Part shown: piece after piece, positions 62,309 through 64,000 of the stretch | Layout of the letters: each line of letters begins with the position of its first letter | Position numbering within the stretch: the first letter of the stretch is position 1 | Source: Arthrobacter zhaoxinii | GTDB lineage: Bacteria > Actinomycetota > Actinomycetes > Actinomycetales > Micrococcaceae | Assembly: GCF_024385505.1 (NCBI RefSeq) | Contig: NZ_JANFLT010000006.1 | Location: 1-64,000 of the forward strand | Direction: 5' to 3' | Length of the DNA stretch: 64,000 bases | Position numbers and translations under genes: made by a program | The notes under the pieces: generated by a model | Seen by the model: only the letters and a program-made list of their open reading frames with translations | Databases searched by the model: none | What the model was told of the DNA's origin: nothing

Positions 62309-62512
62309 ATGGCGCAGGGGATCGTCAAGTGGTTTAACGGTGAAAAAGGGTACGGCTTTATTACCCTCGACGAGGCGGAAACGGACGTGTTCGTCCACTG
62401 GTCGGCCATCCAGGCATCGGGTTACCGGACTCTGGAAGAAGGCCAGCGGGTGGAGTTCGAAATCGGCGAGGGTCAGAAGGGGCCGCAGGCCGAGGAAGTC
62501 CGGGCACTGTAA
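62309..62512 (+). CDS. Cold-shock protein (CspA family)
   Basis: The 67-residue protein is a single cold-shock domain. RNP1 KGYGFI and RNP2 VFVHWSAI (here with Trp for the usual Phe) bind single-stranded RNA or [17 protein letters not shown] is the classical start. The ATG at 62309 follows GGAG; the frame upstream is not coding. It melts RNA structures at low temperature or general growth. The Phe-to-Trp change in RNP2 and a short basic C-terminus are typical of some actinobacterial paralogues. Confidence 0.95.
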   Translation: MAQGIVKWFNGEKGYGFITLDEAETDVFVHWSAIQASGYRTLEEGQRVEFEIGEGQKGPQAEEVRAL

Positions 62513-62553
62513 ACCACTCTGAACTACATCTTCCCGGCTTGGGGACGGGATCG

Positions 62554-62587
62554 GCAGCGGCGGAGCCTCGGCTCCGCCGCTGCTTTT
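62554..62587 (+). terminator. Terminator of the cold-shock gene
   Basis: A perfect 14-bp stem (62554-62567 with 62570-62583) closes a minimal loop and is followed by TTTT. Confidence 0.88.
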
Positions 62588-62647
62588 GCATCCCGTGCCG
62601 GCGGTCCGCCGGTTCCCTGTGAACCCGGCATCATGTCGGCGTGATCG

Positions 62648-62674
62648 CTTGCACTCAGTGTGTGGGAGTGCTAA
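62648..62674. promoter_or_regulatory. CIRCE element 1 (HrcA operator)
   Basis: CTTGCACTC-N9-GAGTGCTAA matches the CIRCE consensus TTAGCACTC-N9-GAGTGCTAA perfectly in the right arm and at seven of nine bases in the left arm. Confidence 0.85.
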
Positions 62675-62682
62675 TTATTGAC

Positions 62683-64000
<1,318 letters not shown>

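Overview
The window is high-GC chromosomal DNA from an actinobacterium, most likely an Arthrobacter-like member of the Micrococcaceae. The evidence is the codon use, a MsiK/UgpC-type ATPase, OtsA/OtsB trehalose synthesis, DUF4032, DUF4190, DUF3263 and LytR_C proteins, an NhaA-DsbA fusion, and a groEL without groES behind CIRCE operators. It opens inside the 3' end of a 5S rRNA gene and closes inside groEL. Both edges are therefore cut features. The genus is an inference from gene content, not a database match.

Layout. 0-10.7 kb: end of an rRNA operon, an SRPBCC protein, a GlcD-type oxidase, a GH13 glucosidase, DUF4190 and DUF4032 proteins, the sugar-ABC ATPase, otsBA and a membrane-anchored DsbA-like protein. 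10.8-12.4 kb: tRNA-Thr(UGU), a small membrane protein and a lipoprotein. 12.6-17.2 kb: an aliphatic amidase island (amiS, marR, amiC, amiB, amiE) with a shared TTTCA-N2-TGAAA operator. 17.4-24.8 kb: a histidine phosphatase, DUF4259, a nucleoside-salvage operon (nucleoside hydrolase, two tandem MFS paralogues, ribokinase) and a small basic protein. 25.0-28.4 kb: a quinone oxidoreductase gene broken by a nonsense codon, a PRISE-like SDR and a Cds1-like PLP enzyme.

28.5-38.7 kb is the most coherent accessory region. It holds an SsuABC-type importer, a type I extradiol dioxygenase, a DUF1932 dehydrogenase, a GntR/FCD regulator and an operon for 4-oxalomesaconate tautomerase, hydratase and CHA aldolase. 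The palindrome ATTGTCAACAAT, or a one-mismatch version, lies in front of four transcription units here. This looks like one regulon that imports an aromatic acid, cleaves it by the meta route and sends it to pyruvate and oxaloacetate. A 101-bp tandem repeat array sits directly after the regulator gene.

38.7-64 kb: a GNAT enzyme, a coiled-coil/membrane protein pair, a Pth2-like protein, a NimT-type transporter, an SDR, NhaA-DsbA, a CoA transferase, S4 and HNH proteins, DUF1540, ZapE, DoxX, an aldo/keto reductase, a CYTH-CHAD protein whose CYTH motif is lost, an MFS-monooxygenase fusion, FemAB, ThrE, a siderophore-interacting protein, Ung, DUF3263, LytR_C, a cold-shock protein with a structured leader, and groEL behind two CIRCE elements.
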